DNA from: HKCCE3408 sp039183205 | GTDB taxonomy: Bacteria > Pseudomonadota > Alphaproteobacteria > Rhodobacterales > Rhodobacteraceae | DNA: 64,000 nt | Reading direction: 5' to 3' | Assembly (NCBI GenBank): GCA_039183205.1 | Contig: JBCDBR010000006.1 | Location: 62,001-126,000 of the forward strand | The notes under the pieces: model-generated | Databases searched by the model: none | Told to the model about the DNA's origin: nothing | Seen by the model: only the letters and a program-made list of their open reading frames with translations | Made by a program: the position numbers and the translations under genes | Shown: piece by piece, positions 17,753-27,024 of the stretch | Position numbering within the stretch: position 1 is the first letter of the stretch | Layout of the letters: the number at the start of each line of letters is the position of its first letter

Positions 17753-18645
17753 TCGCGGTCCTCTTGGTAAATGCCAAGCTCGTGCCGGCGTTGGTGGAAC
17801 CGGGACACGCGGTCTACGATTTCATCGCTGGACACAGCAATCACGAAGCTCAACAGCGTCTCCAACAGCGCAATCGTCGATACGGAAGAGGGAAAGAATT
17901 GCGGTGTGTCGACGGCAAGCACAAAGGCATGATCGGCCGCGCGAATAATCGGGCTTGCTGGACTGTCGGACAGCGCAATGACCGTCACACCCTGATCGCG
18001 GGCAATCTCAATTGCTTCGATCACTTCCCGCCGATAGGGGCGGTAAGTCATGGCGATTAGCACATCCTGCTCGGTGGCCCATGCCAAATCATCCACCGCG
18101 GTAGATCCCGGACGCGGAATGGCATGAAATTCCGTCATGCCGGTCGACGCCAGATAGGTGAAGTTCCGCGCATTGGCGTTATTGACACCAACGCCGAGGG
18201 TGAAGATCCGCCTTGCCCGCCAAATAACCTCGGCCGCGGTTTTCAGCGCATCCGCATCAAGCCCGGAAAAGGTGTCTTCGAGGTTGCGGATCGCGCCCTC
18301 TGCCATATCTGCGAACAATCCGCCAAGATCGCCTGACTTGCGAATGTCTTGAAGCCATCGGGCACGATCCGGCAAGCTCACCGCGCCCTGACGGATAGCA
18401 TCGCGAAACGGCGCTCGAAAATCCTCGTAGCCCTCAAAACCCACCTGCCGCGCCATACGGACAAAGGTGTTGGGCTTCACATTAGCGGCCTCGGCGATCT
18501 CACGCACCGTGGACACCCCAACCTCCGATGGGTTTTCCAACACGTATCGGGCTGCTTTCTGGGCCTCGGGTGTCAAGGCGTCCCACTCTGCCGAAAGCCG
18601 CGCCAGGACCGGAGATGACACATTTGTTCCATTCATGATTGACAT
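17749..18645 (-). CDS. MurR/RpiR-family regulator of the betaine cluster
   Basis: A 298-residue regulator with an N-terminal RpiR helix-turn-helix (EAANVKPNTFVRMARQVGFEGYEDF, about residues 47-73, written here in part) and a C-terminal SIS sugar-phosphate-like domain (FTLGVGVNNANARNF, AMTYRPYRREVIEAI). It is divergently transcribed from the flavoprotein operon across only 66 bases and co-transcribed with the Rieske gene, so it probably controls both arms. The SIS pocket would sense a pathway intermediate. The start may be 18645 or the ATG at 18636. Confidence 0.9.
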   Translation of the reverse strand: MSIMNGTNVSSPVLARLSAEWDALTPEAQKAARYVLENPSEVGVSTVREIAEAANVKPNTFVRMARQVGFEGYEDFRAPFRDAIRQGAVSLPDRARWLQDIRKSGDLGGLFADMAEGAIRNLEDTFSGLDADALKTAAEVIWRARRIFTLGVGVNNANARNFTYLASTGMTEFHAIPRPGSTAVDDLAWATEQDVLIAMTYRPYRREVIEAIEIARDQGVTVIALSDSPASPIIRAADHAFVLAVDTPQFFPSSVSTIALLETLLSFVIAVSSDEIVDRVSRFHQRRHELGIYQEDRE

Positions 18646-18646
18646 T

Positions 18647-18660
18647 GGTACATACGTTCC
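18647..18660. promoter_or_regulatory. Imperfect palindrome in the divergent rpiR promoter
   Basis: GGTACATACGTTCC matches its own reverse complement at 10 of 14 positions and lies in the 66-base divergent promoter between the RpiR gene and the flavoprotein gene. It is a candidate operator only; no second copy supports it. Confidence 0.3.
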
Positions 18661-18711
18661 CTACCCCTGTCGAGCGGTTTTGTCCCCCCGACCGATGAAG
18701 GAGCGAGGCGA

Positions 18712-21171
18712 ATGGCTGAGGCGGCATTCCCCACACATGCGCGGGTTGTGATCGTGGGCGGTGGCATCATGGGGGTCGGGCTTGCCTATCACCTCGGTCA
18801 TGAAGGCTGGGGGCCCGAAACGGTACTTCTGGAAAAGGCGGAGCTCACATCAGGGTCAACCTGGCATGCGGCGGGCCAGATCACTCATTCAACCAGCTCT
18901 TATTCGCTGGGCAAATGCGTCGATTACAATATCGGCCTTTATTCAGGCGGGCTTGAGGCGGAGACAGGGCAAGCGGTCACTTGGCACGGCTGTGGGTCCT
19001 TCCGCTTGGCCTATAACCAAGATGAAATGGACTGGCTGCGCCATACGCTTTCGGTCGGGCGCGGCTTAGGGTTCAATATCGAACTTGTGGGGCCAAATCA
19101 GGTGGCCGCATTGCACCCCTTCTACAATCTCGATGGCGTTCTGGGTGCGCTGCATACGCCGGATGACGGTCATGTCGATCCGACAAATGTGACGATGGCG
19201 CTGGCGGCGGGCGCACGGACACACGGCGCGCGCATCCTGCGCCGCTGCCGCGCCACCAACATCACACCTATGCCAAACGGCGAATGGCTGGTGGACACCG
19301 ACAAGGGCCCGATCCGCTGCGAACATGTCGTCAATGCCGGCGGCACCTATGCGCGTCAGATGGGTGAATGGTCGAACCTGCTCCTGCCGATGACGTCGAT
19401 GACGCATCATTACTTCGTGACAGATCCGGTCCCCGAATTTGCCGCGCTTGAGACCGAGCTTCCCGTCATCCGCGATGACCGAAAGGTCTCGGGTTATATC
19501 CGCATGGAACAGCAACGCGGCCTCATAGGGATCTACGAAAAATCCAACCCGAACACCGTTTGGGAGGATCACTGTCCCTGGGAGGCTGAAAACGAGCTCT
19601 TCGATGCCGATTACGACCGGATCGCGCCCTGGCTCGAGGAAGCGCTGAACCGCATGCCGATCTTTGCCAATCTTGGCATATCCCGGGATGTACATGGCGC
19701 GATCTCTCACCCGCCGGACGGCAACCCGCTGATTGGACCCGCGCCGGGGGCACGCAATTACTGGTGCTGCTGTGGCACACAGATCGGGATCGGATGGGGT
19801 CCTGGTCTCACGCGGGAATTGTCACGTTGGATGGTGCATGGTGCGGCCGACATCTCGATGCGTGACTATGATCCGCGTCGCTTTGGCGGGTATGCGAAAA
19901 AGCCGTGGCAGATTGTCAAAGCCAAGGAAGATTATTGCCTTCGGCATGAAATCCCATTCCCGCACTTCAACCGCCTGGCCGGACGGCCGGTCAAACCATC
20001 CCCACTTTACGAAGTCCTGAGCACCAAAGGCGCGATTCATGAGGAGGTCTTTGGCTTTGAACGGCCGCGTTGGTTTGCAACGAACGGGGTCACACAAGCC
20101 GACCATTACAGCTTTAGACATAGCCCGGTCGATGAGATGGTGGCAAACGAGGTCCGTGCCGTTAGGGAACGCGTTGGCGTGATGGACGTCACCGCGTTTG
20201 CCAAGGTCGAGGTCGCCGGACCGGATGCCTATGCGCTGCTTGATCGGCTCATCGCCAATCGCATGCCGCAAAAGATCGGGTCCATTGCCCTGACCCATAT
20301 GCTGAACGCACGGGGCCGCATTGAGCTTGAAACCACAATCCTGCGGCTGGCGGAGGATCGGTTTTACCTCGTTTGTGCGGCCTTTTTCGAACAGCGCTTG
20401 ATCGATCACATCGCGCGCCATCGTGGCGCGGACGAGATCACAGTCACCTCGCTCTCGGAGACATGGGGTGCCTTGGCGCTCAACGGTCCAAGGGCCCGTG
20501 ATGTGCTGAGCGCATGCACTTCAAGCCCGTTGGATAATGCAAAGTTCCGATGGCTCTCCGCCCAACGGATTGAGGTGGCCGGACATATGGTGTTGGCGAT
20601 GCGCCTATCCTATGCAGGTGAACTCGGCTGGGAACTGCACATGCCAAGCGACAGCCTAGTTGCGGTTTACAACGCAGTTTGGGCCGCGGGCATTCCGCAT
20701 GGCATCGCCGATTACGGTAGTTTCGCGATGAATGCGATGCGGATGGAAAAAGGCTTCAAGGGCGCGTCGGAGCTGACCAATGAAGTGACGCTTGCCGAGG
20801 CCGATGTTCTGCGATTTGCGCGCAGCGACAAACACTATCTGGGTCGCGATCTGACCGTGAGCCAGCAGAGCCTGCGTTGGCTGTGCGCCTACCTTGAGAT
20901 TGCGCCGGACGGCGAAATTTACGGACATGGCGGTGAGGCCGTGCTGCAAGATGGTGTGGTCGTCGGCGCGACAGCGTCCGTTGCCTACGGGCCGTGTGTT
21001 GGAAAGATCTTGGCCTTCGCTTATTTGCGCCCAGATGCCGCCCGGCCTGGAACCACGCTTGAGGTTTTGATCCATGGCCAGCCCCGCATGGCCCGCGTCT
21101 TGGACGGTGCGGCTTATGATCCCGAAAACAAACGCCCCAGGACCGATGCGGCCATGGAGCCCGCGGAATAG
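18712..21171 (+). CDS. FAD-dependent dimethylglycine/sarcosine-dehydrogenase-like protein with GcvT domain
   Basis: An 819-residue two-part enzyme. Residues 1-about 420 are a DAO-type flavoprotein with the dinucleotide motif VVIVGGGIMGVG and the SGSTWHAAGQ segment, whose His carries covalent FAD in dimethylglycine dehydrogenase. The C-terminal half is a GcvT/tetrahydrofolate domain (LTHMLNARGRIELETTI, SYAGELGWELHMP, MRMEKGFKGASELTNEVT). Such enzymes oxidise N-methyl groups and pass formaldehyde to folate. A GAAGGAG site precedes the ATG at 18712. It fits the demethylation steps after the Rieske enzyme. The precise N-methyl substrate is unknown. Confidence 0.92.
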   Translation: MAEAAFPTHARVVIVGGGIMGVGLAYHLGHEGWGPETVLLEKAELTSGSTWHAAGQITHSTSSYSLGKCVDYNIGLYSGGLEAETGQAVTWHGCGSFRLAYNQDEMDWLRHTLSVGRGLGFNIELVGPNQVAALHPFYNLDGVLGALHTPDDGHVDPTNVTMALAAGARTHGARILRRCRATNITPMPNGEWLVDTDKGPIRCEHVVNAGGTYARQMGEWSNLLLPMTSMTHHYFVTDPVPEFAALETELPVIRDDRKVSGYIRMEQQRGLIGIYEKSNPNTVWEDHCPWEAENELFDADYDRIAPWLEEALNRMPIFANLGISRDVHGAISHPPDGNPLIGPAPGARNYWCCCGTQIGIGWGPGLTRELSRWMVHGAADISMRDYDPRRFGGYAKKPWQIVKAKEDYCLRHEIPFPHFNRLAGRPVKPSPLYEVLSTKGAIHEEVFGFERPRWFATNGVTQADHYSFRHSPVDEMVANEVRAVRERVGVMDVTAFAKVEVAGPDAYALLDRLIANRMPQKIGSIALTHMLNARGRIELETTILRLAEDRFYLVCAAFFEQRLIDHIARHRGADEITVTSLSETWGALALNGPRARDVLSACTSSPLDNAKFRWLSAQRIEVAGHMVLAMRLSYAGELGWELHMPSDSLVAVYNAVWAAGIPHGIADYGSFAMNAMRMEKGFKGASELTNEVTLAEADVLRFARSDKHYLGRDLTVSQQSLRWLCAYLEIAPDGEIYGHGGEAVLQDGVVVGATASVAYGPCVGKILAFAYLRPDAARPGTTLEVLIHGQPRMARVLDGAAYDPENKRPRTDAAMEPAE

Positions 21172-21176
21172 CTCGG

Positions 21177-22280
21177 ATGAAGATCACTCGCCTGCGCCTA
21201 TGGTTCGTGCCGCTAAAATCCCACGACACCTACTACATGGCCGCGGGCAAGACCTGCGCGACCGTCGAGACGGCGGTGATCGCGGTCGACACTGATACCG
21301 GCCTGACCGGGTGGGGAGAGGTCTGCCCGATCCCGCATTATCTCGAAGCTTACGTACGCGGCGTCGCCCCGGCTTTGGCAGAGCTTGCGCCCGTCGTACT
21401 TGGTGCCGACCCAACGGGCGCGGAGACACTGACAGCGCGCATAGAGGCGTGGCTGCCGGGGCACCGCTACGCACGCTCGGCCTTGGACATCGCGTTTTGG
21501 GATCTCACGGGTAAGGTCGCGGGATTGCCACTGTCTGCGCTCTTGGGTGGTCAGTTTCAGGCTGACCTTCCGCTTTATCATTCGATCACGTCGACCGATC
21601 CTGACGATATGGCCCGCATGGCCCGTGAGGCGCAGGCTAGCGGCATCACGCAGTTCCAGGCAAAGCTGGGTGCCGGGGGCGATTGGCAAACCGATGTAGC
21701 GCGCTTGCGCAGGGTCCGCGAAGCGGTGGGACCGGGCCCTTTGGTCTACGGCGATTGGAATTGCGGAACAACGAGCCTAACGGCAAGCCGCGTTGGTCGG
21801 GCTGTTTTGGATCTCGATGTGATGCTGGAACAACCCTGCGCCACACTCCAGGATTGCGCGCGTGTTCGGATGGCGACCGGGCTGCCAATGAAGCTCGATG
21901 AATTGGCGCATGACACGCCGAGCTTACTTGACGCGCACCGTCTGGGCCTCATGGATGCGGTGGCTTTGAAGCTGTCAAAATTCGGCGGGTTGTCGGCGTT
22001 GCGCCGCGCACGTGATCTGTGCCTGCATCTCGGCCCGATGATGTGTATCGAAGACACATGGGGCAGTGATATTGCTATGGCTGCGGCCTTGCACCTTGCC
22101 GCCGCGACCGATCCGGCGCGCGTGCTCAACGTGTGTGATCTTTCGGGCTATGTTAGCCCCAGGCTCGCGCCGGATGGGCCAACGCGCAACGCCGGTCGCA
22201 TCGTGCCGCCTGACGGTCCGGGGCTTGGGATTACGCCCGATCTCGACCTTCTCGGCCAACCAGACGAAATAGTGGATTAG
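21177..22280 (+). CDS. Mandelate racemase/muconate lactonizing enzyme family protein, HpbD-like
   Basis: A 367-residue enolase-superfamily enzyme. Metal ligands are Asp193 (GDWN), Glu218 (LEQPC) and Asp241 (LDEL). Catalytic lysines are Lys163 in QAKLGAG and Lys265 in LKLSKFGG, one on each face, as in 1,1-proton-transfer racemases. The first Lys of the common KxK is a Gln, as I recall for hydroxyproline-betaine 2-epimerase (HpbD), whose lysines have the same numbers. IEDTWGSDIA near residue 310 may offer a Trp for a quaternary amine. With a Rieske betaine enzyme and BCCT carrier nearby, epimerisation of a proline-betaine-type compound is the best guess. It begins 5 bases after the flavoprotein stop. 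Confidence 0.85.
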   Translation: MKITRLRLWFVPLKSHDTYYMAAGKTCATVETAVIAVDTDTGLTGWGEVCPIPHYLEAYVRGVAPALAELAPVVLGADPTGAETLTARIEAWLPGHRYARSALDIAFWDLTGKVAGLPLSALLGGQFQADLPLYHSITSTDPDDMARMAREAQASGITQFQAKLGAGGDWQTDVARLRRVREAVGPGPLVYGDWNCGTTSLTASRVGRAVLDLDVMLEQPCATLQDCARVRMATGLPMKLDELAHDTPSLLDAHRLGLMDAVALKLSKFGGLSALRRARDLCLHLGPMMCIEDTWGSDIAMAAALHLAAATDPARVLNVCDLSGYVSPRLAPDGPTRNAGRIVPPDGPGLGITPDLDLLGQPDEIVD

Positions 22281-22284
22281 CGCC

Positions 22285-23574
22285 ATGAACCGCATACAGA
22301 GCCAAGCCGAGTGGATCGCCCGTGCCGCCGAAGTGCTGCCGGCCGCAGGCTTTGGCAATTTCGATCCCGGCATCGTCATTTCCAAGGGCGAAGGATCGCG
22401 CGTCTGGGACGAAGACGGCCGCGAATACGTCGACTATTTGATTGGTTCGGGGCCCATGCTTTTGGGCCATGGACATCCTGAGGTGATGGAGGCGGTGCTC
22501 GAACAATTGCCTTTGGGGATGACGTTTTTTGCGAATAACGCGAAGGGTATAGAGCTTGCCGAAGCGATTGTGCAGGCGGTACCGTGCTGTGATCAAGTCC
22601 GCTTTGTAACCTCTGGCGGAGAGGCGGACATGTATGCCGTTCGGTTGGCGCGCGCGGTCACTGGACACACCAAGATCATCAAGTTCGAAGGTGGCTATCA
22701 CGGCATGTCGGCTGAGGCGCAAATGAGCCTAGCCCCGAGGCGCGAGGTCAATTTCCCGCAAGCGGTTCCGGACAGTGCCGGCATACCCCACTCGGTCGCC
22801 GATGAGATGCTGATCGCCCCGTTCAATGATCTCGACGCGGTGGCGTCGCTTCTTGGGGAGCACCGCGATATTGCCGCTATCATCGTCGAGCCGTTGCAAC
22901 GGATCATTCCGGCGCAGCCTGGGTTTTTGGAAGGCCTCAGGAGGTTGTGCGACGCGTATGGCGTTTTGCTAATTTTCGATGAGATCGTCACCGGTTTTCG
23001 GGTTGCCTATGGCGGCGCGCAAGAACGCTATGGCGTCGTGCCGGACATATGCACTTTGGGAAAGATCATCGGCGGCGGCTTTCCATTGGCCGCTTTGGGC
23101 GCATCAACGGACGTGATGGCCCATTTCGACAAGGCGGCCGTGGGTGCAGATAACTGGCTGATGCAGCTTGGCACATTGTCGGGCAATCCCATTGCCGCCG
23201 CGGCCGGTTTGAAAACGATGGAGCTGCTGCGCCGCCCAGGCCAATACGACGCGCTGCGCGCGATCGGTACGGCGCTTCAGAAGATGCAGGCAGAGGCGCT
23301 GATGCGCGAGGGGATCGCACATCGCATCTGCGGGGATGCGACGCTTTTCGACGTGTTATTCACCGACGCCGATTGCATTGACTACCGGTCCGCGCGCCAC
23401 AAGGACCCAACGATCAACGACACCTACAACGCCGCCCTGCGCGCAGGCGGCGTCTTTAAATCTCCCGGAAAGCTCTATCCGAGCTTGGCCGTGACGGAGG
23501 CCGATCTCGCGTTGACCCATCAGGCCGTTGCGGCAGCCGCAGCCTCCCTCCGGGCATTTGCCAGCAAAGCGTAA
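22285..23574 (+). CDS. Class III aminotransferase, glutamate-1-semialdehyde aminomutase-like
   Basis: A 429-residue PLP enzyme with VTSGGEADMYAVRLAR (phosphate-binding turn), FEGGYHGMS, Asp232-Glu233 in LLIFDEIVTGFR and the Schiff-base Lys260 in TLGKIIGGGFPLAALG. It groups with GSA-aminomutase-like aminotransferases, but in a catabolic operon (4 bases after the epimerase gene) it is unlikely to serve haem synthesis. Transamination or intramolecular amine transfer on a demethylated product of the betaine is a reasonable inference. It is the last gene of the plus-strand arm. Confidence 0.88.
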   Translation: MNRIQSQAEWIARAAEVLPAAGFGNFDPGIVISKGEGSRVWDEDGREYVDYLIGSGPMLLGHGHPEVMEAVLEQLPLGMTFFANNAKGIELAEAIVQAVPCCDQVRFVTSGGEADMYAVRLARAVTGHTKIIKFEGGYHGMSAEAQMSLAPRREVNFPQAVPDSAGIPHSVADEMLIAPFNDLDAVASLLGEHRDIAAIIVEPLQRIIPAQPGFLEGLRRLCDAYGVLLIFDEIVTGFRVAYGGAQERYGVVPDICTLGKIIGGGFPLAALGASTDVMAHFDKAAVGADNWLMQLGTLSGNPIAAAAGLKTMELLRRPGQYDALRAIGTALQKMQAEALMREGIAHRICGDATLFDVLFTDADCIDYRSARHKDPTINDTYNAALRAGGVFKSPGKLYPSLAVTEADLALTHQAVAAAAASLRAFASKA

Positions 23575-23627
23575 CGCGCGCATCCGGGCAAAGACGTCCT
23601 GACGGACGCGATGATGCGCCGGCGCGC

Positions 23628-25013
23628 CTAACCCTCTGGCATCCAAAGCTCTGTCTCGGGATGAAACTGCGACCAAGCAAACCAAAACGCCTCATGGCTG
23701 CCCAGATCGTTACCATCCGCGTCAATCGCGCGAATACCGCCCGCGTTGAGTTCCAAATGGACATTCTCAACTACGATGTCGGCGCCGTCGATGAGGGCAG
23801 CAAGCGTCGTGCTGCGTTGAAACGCAACCGGCGTCCCCGATGCTGTCACGATCCCGATGATGTCTTCGTGGACGGGTAAGCGTGGGTCAACATCACCAAC
23901 TGGAAATATCGGCCCATCCGCATCGCGGCCATTGCGGAAATCGGGGTCGCGGCCGAGCGCCAAGGCTTCAACCAAAACGGTCGTCTCGGGGTGAGCCGCG
24001 CGCCAGGAGCCCCAATCGGAGGTGACAACGCCCGCCTGTTCAAGCTGGAGCCCCTGCAACGGACCTGTAACGGCACGGCCCAGGAAGGTATCGAAGACGG
24101 AATAGGTGTTGATATCGTACATGACCTTGTTGGACCGGATCAGAAGGCCCGATGTCCGCAAAATCGGGCGCTCGATGCCCTCCGGCAGCCCGTCGGTGAA
24201 ATAGGCCTGCGCCGCGCCGCAAAGCGTGCAATACGGAATGCCTAAGTCCCGCCCGCCAAGCGTGTCGTTGACCATCTCGCGCACTTCCATGATCTGGCGC
24301 GGATAGGCGCGGTATTCTCCGTTAACCTCGATCCCGAAGACGATGTCATCGTCGTCAAGCCAGGTCGCCATATCGGCGCTAATCACGGCCGGATTGTCCG
24401 CCGCTGGAATGCAATTGCAGATGTCATCGGTCGTGTCATAAGGGCGGTCGTCGATCAATACGCCACCCCAAGAGACCAGCCGCCAATCGATGTCGCCTTC
24501 GGTGAAAATGCGATCCCAGCCGGGGATGAAGTTTGTAAAGATCGTGCGCTTTACATCGAGATAGCCAGGATAAGACGGGATGTCCCACGCGATCAGATAA
24601 TCGGTGATTTCATTCAGACGCGAAGGCGTTTGCAGCTCGATATCGAGCAGGTCCGCCGCGGCGTTCGACAGTTGCACGTCAAACGACATCCGCCATGTGA
24701 ACCGCATCATATCCGTGATCAGCCAGCCCAGCCGCGGATCGCCGGATTCGGCGATCTCGACCAATGCGACGGTTTGTTCGATGCCCCATCCGTTGCGCTC
24801 AAACGGTTCCACGAATGCCACGCGAACCGCCTCTTGCAATTCTGGTGACAATGGGCCGTCGGGCACGTCGGGCCGAGGGCCAAACTCAGCGATCACATAA
24901 TCCGGAAGCGTTGGCGCCTCTTGCGCTTGCGCCGCTCCGAACGCGCCAAGCGCGGCGGTGCAGAAAACGAAATGGGTGAGGGCGCGACGTGCGGCGCCGA
25001 AAACAGATTTCAT
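23628..25013 (-). CDS. DUF3179 domain-containing exported protein
   Basis: A 461-residue protein with a Sec signal ending AQAQ (about residues 1-30). The DUF3179 region contains VFGIEVNGEYRAYPRQIMEVREMVND, split here by GGRDLGIPYCTLCGAA (the family's PYCxLC motif) and FRTS/LRTSGLLIRSNKVMYD-like segments, then SVFDTFLGRAVTGPL and WFAWSQFHPETELW. The two cysteines of CTLC may bind a metal or haem-like group, but no member has a firmly known function to my knowledge. It converges on the aminotransferase gene and is probably a single-gene unit, with a 193-base gap upstream. Confidence 0.85.
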   Translation of the reverse strand: MKSVFGAARRALTHFVFCTAALGAFGAAQAQEAPTLPDYVIAEFGPRPDVPDGPLSPELQEAVRVAFVEPFERNGWGIEQTVALVEIAESGDPRLGWLITDMMRFTWRMSFDVQLSNAAADLLDIELQTPSRLNEITDYLIAWDIPSYPGYLDVKRTIFTNFIPGWDRIFTEGDIDWRLVSWGGVLIDDRPYDTTDDICNCIPAADNPAVISADMATWLDDDDIVFGIEVNGEYRAYPRQIMEVREMVNDTLGGRDLGIPYCTLCGAAQAYFTDGLPEGIERPILRTSGLLIRSNKVMYDINTYSVFDTFLGRAVTGPLQGLQLEQAGVVTSDWGSWRAAHPETTVLVEALALGRDPDFRNGRDADGPIFPVGDVDPRLPVHEDIIGIVTASGTPVAFQRSTTLAALIDGADIVVENVHLELNAGGIRAIDADGNDLGSHEAFWFAWSQFHPETELWMPEG

Positions 25014-25206
25014 GGTTGGCCTTCCCCGTATCGGTCAACGCCATTGCGTTGCATTGGTGATCGCGCGCCTACTTGTTACACGGACCGAATTTACGGCTGC
25101 GATCCGACGGAATTTTCACATGATATAAATCGGCGCAAATCGGCGACACCACCAATCACGATTGCATCAGATTTCGGTGAACGCCCGGATCGCGCCTTCC
25201 TAATCC

Positions 25207-26490
25207 TCACCCAAAGCCTCTGCCAAGCGTGCGCCAGGTCAAAACCGAGAGAACGAATACGCCTGCGGCCGCCACCAAAAACGGCGCAATCAGCGCAAGT
25301 TCGCGGTCCATGATCGTCTCTGCGTAACGCACGAGCGCCCCAGAGCCTAAAAGGCCGAGGGGCATCGTGCCCCAAGCAAACAATCGATAAATGCTGTTGA
25401 CGCGCCCTCTGATCGCATCCGGCACGACCCTTTGGCGATAGGAAATTGAGACCGTGTTCCACAAAACGCCGCTAAGTGAGAACAAGAACATCGCACCGGC
25501 AACCATGACGGGCCCTGAGGCAAAGGCGATCAAAAGAAACACCGGCGTGGAAACAAGGCCCATCCACCGCGCCACATCCCCTTTTGACAGGACCTTCAAC
25601 ACTGGCGCAGTCACCACGCCGCCGCACACGCCACCGACGGCTCCAACGGCTAAGATCAGACCATAGGTCGTCGCACCGGAGGCGAGATTTTCCTGCACAT
25701 GCAAAACCAAAGCGATAAGCGCCATCTCTGCAAAGAAATTCCATAGGCCCGTGATCAGAACGAGCGTCCGCAGCATTGGGTGTCGAAAGACAAACCTGAT
25801 GCAGGCCACCAATTCGGCATGCCAGCCCGCATTCGATGTCGTTTGGAGAAGTGCTTTGAATGAGCCCTTGAGAGAAGCCGTCAAACAAGCCGCGCACAGC
25901 AACGCAATCGCAATCGCCAAAAACGGCCAGGGCAGAGCGACCGCAATGAGAAATGCGCCCAGCGCTGGACCCGCCATTTCGTTGCCCACGGTCTCGACGC
26001 TGCCCAAATACCCGTTTGCGCGTTCCAATTCATCGGGCGGGACGATCCTGGGCAGCATGGATTGTGCGGCGTTGTCGCGGATGACTTCGGCACATCCGAT
26101 CCCGAAACCCAAACTGATGAGCATGCTATAAAGGGTTAGATCGTCAACGCCCTGCACGGGCGGGTTTGTAAGCGGCAAGCTGAGAAAGATGGCCGCGCCT
26201 GCTGCGGCATAGGCACATGCGCGGACCAAGTCGCACCCAATGATCAAGCGCCGGCGATCTGCACGATCGGCCAAGATACCCGCCGGTATAGAAAAGATCA
26301 CCCAAGGTATGCGCAATGCGGCGGGTAGTGCCGCGATCCAAAACGGATCCCGGGTCAACAACGAGGCCGTCCAGGCCCAAGCGACGACAGCAATGCCATC
26401 GCCGAGATTGGCCAAACCGACAGCGCCACCAAAGCGTGCCAAGGCGCCGCGCCGTCCCAACGGCCTGGCTCTTACACCTGTGTGGTGCAC
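25207..26490 (-). CDS. MFS efflux transporter of the EntS type, SoxR-controlled
   Basis: A 427-residue protein with twelve predicted membrane segments and the MFS_3/EntS-like pattern, including IPAGILADRADRRRLIIGCD after TM2 and RQRVVPDAIRGRVNSIYRL in the second half. It probably exports a small toxic or redox-active compound. Its promoter on the minus strand has TTGACC and TACCAA elements separated by 19 bases, with a perfect SoxR box inside the spacer (26526-26556), the arrangement that only activated SoxR can use. It is divergent from soxR, so the pair forms an inducible efflux unit. Confidence 0.9.
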   Translation of the reverse strand: MHHTGVRARPLGRRGALARFGGAVGLANLGDGIAVVAWAWTASLLTRDPFWIAALPAALRIPWVIFSIPAGILADRADRRRLIIGCDLVRACAYAAAGAAIFLSLPLTNPPVQGVDDLTLYSMLISLGFGIGCAEVIRDNAAQSMLPRIVPPDELERANGYLGSVETVGNEMAGPALGAFLIAVALPWPFLAIAIALLCAACLTASLKGSFKALLQTTSNAGWHAELVACIRFVFRHPMLRTLVLITGLWNFFAEMALIALVLHVQENLASGATTYGLILAVGAVGGVCGGVVTAPVLKVLSKGDVARWMGLVSTPVFLLIAFASGPVMVAGAMFLFSLSGVLWNTVSISYRQRVVPDAIRGRVNSIYRLFAWGTMPLGLLGSGALVRYAETIMDRELALIAPFLVAAAGVFVLSVLTWRTLGRGFG

Positions 26491-26525
26491 GACTGGCTCC
26501 CCCGTCCAATAACGATTCTTTGCCT

Positions 26526-26556
26526 TTGGTAGCCCCTCAACTTAAGTTGAGGTCAA
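26526..26556 (-). promoter_or_regulatory. SoxR-dependent promoter with SoxR box
   Basis: On the minus strand: -35 TTGACC (26556-26551), 19-base spacer, -10 TACCAA (26531-26526). The 18-bp perfect palindrome CCTCAACTTAAGTTGAGG occupies 26535-26552. E. coli soxS carries CCTCAAGTTAACTTGAGG, differing at only two bases, also within an overlong 19-base spacer. This is direct sequence evidence that the MFS gene is a SoxR target; soxR lies on the other side and may be autoregulated. Confidence 0.88.
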
Positions 26557-26577
26557 GCGAAACCGAGGGGTCTGTGC

Positions 26578-27024
26578 ATGCGAGGATTGACGGTCGGAGA
26601 GGTGGCCAAACGCACCGGCGTCGCGGTGTCTGCGCTGCACTTCTATGAGCGACGAAACCTAATCCGTTCCGAACGTAACGCATCCAATCATCGGGTTTAC
26701 CCGCGAAACGTCATCCGACGCGTGACGGTCATTCAGATCGCGCAGCGCGCGGGGCTCTCGCTCGGGGAGATTGCAAAGGCACTCGACCACCTTCCTAAGG
26801 ATCGCGCAATTTCGATGGCCGATTGGGCACGCGTCTCGACGGGTTGGCGTGATGAACTGACATCTCGGATCGCGCTTTTGACGAGCCTACGCGACGAACT
26901 GACCGGTTGCATTGGATGTGGCTGCCTTAGCGTGGACGAATGCCCCCTGGCCAATGCAGATGACAAATTGTCGGCGCTCGGCTCGGGGCCGCATTTGCTT
27001 GGCCCTGCGACGACTGAGACGTGA
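26578..27024 (+). CDS. soxR: Redox-sensitive MerR-family activator SoxR
   Basis: A 148-residue MerR-type regulator. The winged helix-turn-helix is at residues 4-40 (LTVGEVAKRTGVAVSALHFYE), a dimerisation helix follows, and the [2Fe-2S] ligands form C-x2-C-x-C-x5-C in CIGCGCLSVDECPL near residue 120. That cysteine pattern defines SoxR. It senses redox-cycling drugs or superoxide through cluster oxidation. The only visible SoxR box is in the divergent promoter shared with the MFS gene, so this is the likely local target. Confidence 0.96.
   Translation: MRGLTVGEVAKRTGVAVSALHFYERRNLIRSERNASNHRVYPRNVIRRVTVIQIAQRAGLSLGEIAKALDHLPKDRAISMADWARVSTGWRDELTSRIALLTSLRDELTGCIGCGCLSVDECPLANADDKLSALGSGPHLLGPATTET

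Noticed and set aside
22285..23574. hemL (glutamate-1-semialdehyde aminomutase for haem synthesis)
   Set aside because: The protein is GSA-aminomutase-like, but it sits in a catabolic betaine operon and no tetrapyrrole gene is near.
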